Shown here in pieces: positions 5,925 to 8,074 of a DNA stretch of 8,074 nucleotides (the first letter of the stretch is position 1; each line of letters opens with the position of its first letter). This stretch comes from an uncultured Lachnospiraceae bacterium (GTDB lineage Bacteria > Bacillota_A > Clostridia > Lachnospirales > Lachnospiraceae), in NCBI GenBank assembly GCA_910585855.1, contig CAJUGZ010000200.1:1-8074 (forward strand). Reading direction: 5' to 3'. The position numbers and the translations under genes are program-made. A model generated the notes under the pieces. The model was not told the DNA's origin, ran no database searches, and saw nothing but the letters and a program-made list of their open reading frames with translations.

Positions 5925-7935
5925 TTTTCCATTCCTTCCTTTCTGCCTTTCCTTCCCTGTCAAAAACCGATTCCAAACGCTCTAATTCCTCATAAACCCT
6001 AAGAATCTCTCCTACACTCCAAGCCTGAGCAAAACAGCCCTGTGTTGTATCCGGGCTATCTCCGTCATAGATTTCTGCAATCTGCCCGATACATCCTTCT
6101 GAAAGACAAGCCTCTATAGCCAAAAGCTGATGCCTTACTATTGAAACTGCCTTACTGCGATCCTCTGCCCAGCGAAGTACTGCCCGATAATAAGCCCCTA
6201 ACGGATATGCCCAAACTGTCCCCTGATGATAAGCCAAATCCCGTTCCTTTTGTGTACCGCCATAATAAGCATGATACTCCCGATCCTTTGGACTTAGACT
6301 TCGAAGCCCCCAAGGTGTATAAAGATGCCGATATACCGTCTTTATTACGCACTGTGCCTGCCGCTTTTCTAACATCGTATAGCAAAGCGTCAATGCCCAA
6401 ATCTGATTACAGCGAATCTGCCAGTCTGCATTCGATTCGGATGTTTTTGATACCACATCCCGAAGATAACCACGCCTCTCATCCCAAAACAGTTCCAAAA
6501 AATGCTCTTTTACTTTAGCAGCCATACCTTCAAATTCCTCCCTACGATCTCTATCCATCTTATCTGAAAGCTCTGCCATAATCTTTAAAGCATTATACCA
6601 ATAAGCATTTACCTCCACTGCTTTCCCATGTCTTGGTGTTGGCAAAATCTCACCAATCCGCACATCCATCCACGTTAGCTGATCAAACCCCTCTCCTGCT
6701 GTAATCAATCCGTCACTATCCATATAAATCTGAAAATCTGTTCCCTTCCGATACCATTCCACAATATCCAAAAGCACACTCCATGCTTCCTCTAGCAACT
6801 CCTGATCTGCAGTAGCCAAATAATAAAGATAAAATACTTCAAAAAACAAAAGTGATGCATCCACTGTATTATAAATCGGTTCTTTTCCATCTTCAGGAAA
6901 CATATTTGGCATCAATCCCTTTTTACAATAAAAAAGAAATGTTCGAAGAATACTTCTTGCACTCTTATACTGCTTCGTAGAAAGCGTACATCCAACCATA
7001 GCAATCATAGTATCCCGTCCCCAATCTCCAAAAAAAGGATACCCTGCAATAATTGACTCACTTTTTGTGGATTCCCTCCAGGTCAAATACTGATTTGCAC
7101 TTCGAACCAACCTCTGAGCTACCTCCCCCTTTAACCCTGCCTGCTCTATCAAATCCCTCTGCCTCTTTCCCTCTCTATCCCTCTCTCTTTGCACCCAATT
7201 CCAATCCACCGCCCCCAGTTCTTCCATACTATACACCACATAAAATTCCTTTACCCCAGAAGAAAAAGGACAAAAAATCTGATGATTCCTTGCCGTACAC
7301 CCGATAAAATCCCGTCCATCCCTTCTGTCCTTCTCATAATACCACCCTTCCAAAAACTCCGTATCCTGAACCTTTACCTCCCCATTTGTCCAATAATACA
7401 AAGAAATTCCATTTGAACAAATCCGATCTTTCCTTACCTCAAATACCTGATCCTTTGACAATCTCTCTCCCTTTGCCACAAACTGCATCCAAGGCGTTAA
7501 AATCAAAGTACCGCTTCTTTCACTTCGAACCATATACTGCACAATAACCGTATTTTCCCCCTGCTTCATCCATACCGTCTGTACAATATCAATATCCTCC
7601 CTATGATACTGCCACTCAGGAAAATCTTCCATCACAAAACACTGCAGATACCGAAATCCCTCCAAATCATACTCTGCCTCTTCCTTTAAATAACGCTGAG
7701 ATGACAAACCATAAACTTCTCCCTCCACTTCTAAACAAGCATGAATATTCGTAATCATATGATACCGCTTAGAAGGCGCATACAAAGCCGCCATAAACAA
7801 AGCATGATCATTTCGAACATTCGATCCAATCAAACTCAAAGAAGAAAAACCCCCCAATCCATTCGTCAAAAGATACCCTCTCTCTTCTCCCTGCTGTATC
7901 CCTCGCCAGCTATCCTTCCCATAAACAAACCGCAT
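5917..7935 (-). CDS. Glycogen debranching enzyme, amylo-alpha-1,6-glucosidase type (GH133)
   Basis: A 672-residue cytoplasmic enzyme of the bacterial/archaeal debranching family, which hydrolyses alpha-1,6-linked glucose at branch points. Residues 1 to about 240 form the N-terminal beta-rich domain, with the family opening MRFVYGKDSW, YLLTNGLGGFSSLSLIGS and RNDHALFMAA. Residues about 270-650 form the helical (alpha/alpha) barrel, with GYPFFGDWGRDTMIAM (299-313), LPTPRHGKAVEVNAYWYNAL (431-450), PWGLRSLSP (541-549), YHQGTVWAYPLGAYY (569-583) and EIYDGDSPDTTQGCFAQAW (621-639). The ATG at 7935 is chosen over a TTG ten codons earlier because AGGGAGG (7942-7948) sits 6 nt before it and the family sequence begins there. 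It is the first gene of the operon seen here and overlaps the pullulanase gene by 8 bp. A charged stretch near residues 248-262 (QRERDREGKRQRD) is encoded by an almost pure purine tract. The protein appears intact. Confidence 0.94.
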   Translation of the reverse strand: MRFVYGKDSWRGIQQGEERGYLLTNGLGGFSSLSLIGSNVRNDHALFMAALYAPSKRYHMITNIHACLEVEGEVYGLSSQRYLKEEAEYDLEGFRYLQCFVMEDFPEWQYHREDIDIVQTVWMKQGENTVIVQYMVRSERSGTLILTPWMQFVAKGERLSKDQVFEVRKDRICSNGISLYYWTNGEVKVQDTEFLEGWYYEKDRRDGRDFIGCTARNHQIFCPFSSGVKEFYVVYSMEELGAVDWNWVQRERDREGKRQRDLIEQAGLKGEVAQRLVRSANQYLTWRESTKSESIIAGYPFFGDWGRDTMIAMVGCTLSTKQYKSARSILRTFLFYCKKGLMPNMFPEDGKEPIYNTVDASLLFFEVFYLYYLATADQELLEEAWSVLLDIVEWYRKGTDFQIYMDSDGLITAGEGFDQLTWMDVRIGEILPTPRHGKAVEVNAYWYNALKIMAELSDKMDRDRREEFEGMAAKVKEHFLELFWDERRGYLRDVVSKTSESNADWQIRCNQIWALTLCYTMLEKRQAQCVIKTVYRHLYTPWGLRSLSPKDREYHAYYGGTQKERDLAYHQGTVWAYPLGAYYRAVLRWAEDRSKAVSIVRHQLLAIEACLSEGCIGQIAEIYDGDSPDTTQGCFAQAWSVGEILRVYEELERLESVFDREGKAERKEWKNG

Positions 7936-7941
7936 CCATAA

Positions 7942-7948
7942 CCTCCCT
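7942..7948 (-). promoter_or_regulatory. Ribosome binding site deciding the GH133 start
   Basis: AGGGAGG on the minus strand, 6 nt before the ATG at 7935. An upstream in-frame TTG at 7965 lies before this site and would put it inside the coding region. An ATG at 7939 is out of frame. Confidence 0.8.
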
Positions 7949-7987
7949 ATTAATCTAAAATACAAACTTCAGTTTTCCCAGAAAGGA

Positions 7988-8063
7988 CGCCGAAAACCGA
8001 ATGGCGTGCTATTCCGGGTCCGCTTTCGCTTAGCATTTCCTCGTAGCGGACACATAAGGCACG
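7988..8063 (-). other. GC-rich inverted-repeat structure upstream of the glucan operon
   Basis: Two nested perfect stems are visible: CGTGC (8005-8009) with GCACG (8059-8063), enclosing GTCCGCT (8018-8024) with AGCGGAC (8045-8051). A further CGCC (7988-7991) can pair with GGCG (8003-8006), which competes with the outer stem. No T-run follows on the minus strand, so it is not a plain terminator. It lies 53-128 bp before the GH133 start and is cut close to the window end. It may be an untranslated leader structure, the end of a repeat, or the tail of an upstream gene region. No convincing -35/-10 pair is seen between it and the gene, so the operon promoter may lie beyond the window. Confidence 0.5.
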
Positions 8064-8074
8064 AAAATACCGTG

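Noticed and set aside
5925..5963. Upstream TTG start for the pullulanase gene
   Set aside because: It would lengthen the overlap with the GH133 gene to 47 bp. The ATG at 5924 has a well-placed AGGAAGG.
7168..7186. Two tandem copies of TCCCTCTCT in a pyrimidine-rich tract
   Set aside because: It lies within the GH133 coding region and is explained by a charged stretch rich in Arg, Glu and Asp codons. There is no sign of a separate function.
7936..7965. Upstream TTG start for the GH133 gene
   Set aside because: The ribosome binding site lies after it, and family similarity begins at MRFVYG, so the ATG at 7935 is the start.

Overview
The window looks like chromosomal DNA of a low-GC Gram-positive anaerobe of the Clostridia, most probably a Lachnospiraceae-type gut bacterium. 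That placement is inference. It rests on AT-rich coding DNA, strong AGGAGG-like ribosome binding sites, tight gene packing, and protein sequences (GH133 debranching enzyme, type I pullulanase, MalQ, a DLYGT-type HAD protein) that read like clostridial family members.

Layout from left to right. (1) Bases 1-55 are a truncated copy of a repeat. (2) A HAD-superfamily hydrolase gene lies at 77-817 on the minus strand. (3) Bases 818-1455 hold no credible protein gene but are rich in structure: a 139-bp MITE-like element with 9-bp inverted ends and TTA direct repeats (850-994), a large nested inverted-repeat element (1030-1365) whose left arm matches the repeat at the window edge, and a good extended -10 promoter (1391-1419). 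(4) An AraC-family regulator lies at 1456-2349 on the plus strand. (5) A three-gene minus-strand operon for intracellular alpha-glucan breakdown fills 2362-7935, in transcription order GH133 amylo-alpha-1,6-glucosidase/debranching enzyme, type I pullulanase (8-bp overlap with the first gene), and 4-alpha-glucanotransferase malQ (24-bp gap). malQ is split by a one-base frameshift at a short A run. (6) The right edge, 7966-8074, holds the operon leader with a GC-rich inverted-repeat structure cut by the window end.

How the genes fit together: the two debranching enzymes from unrelated families would open alpha-1,6 branches of glycogen or imported limit dextrins, and MalQ would rearrange the released short maltooligosaccharides into longer chains for phosphorolysis and free glucose. 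No signal peptides are seen, so all three should act in the cytoplasm. No phosphorylase, glycogen synthase or sugar transporter lies in the window. The AraC gene points tail-to-tail at malQ with only 12 bp between stop codons. Whether it controls the operon cannot be told from position alone.

The most unusual signal is the element at 1030-1365. It can fold into three long helices, and at seven transition-type irregularities six give G-U pairs if the plus strand is the RNA, while only one would do so on the minus strand. This bias suggests selection on a plus-strand RNA fold rather than a plain DNA palindrome. A related arm sits in opposite orientation on the other side of the HAD gene, so it is probably a multicopy element.
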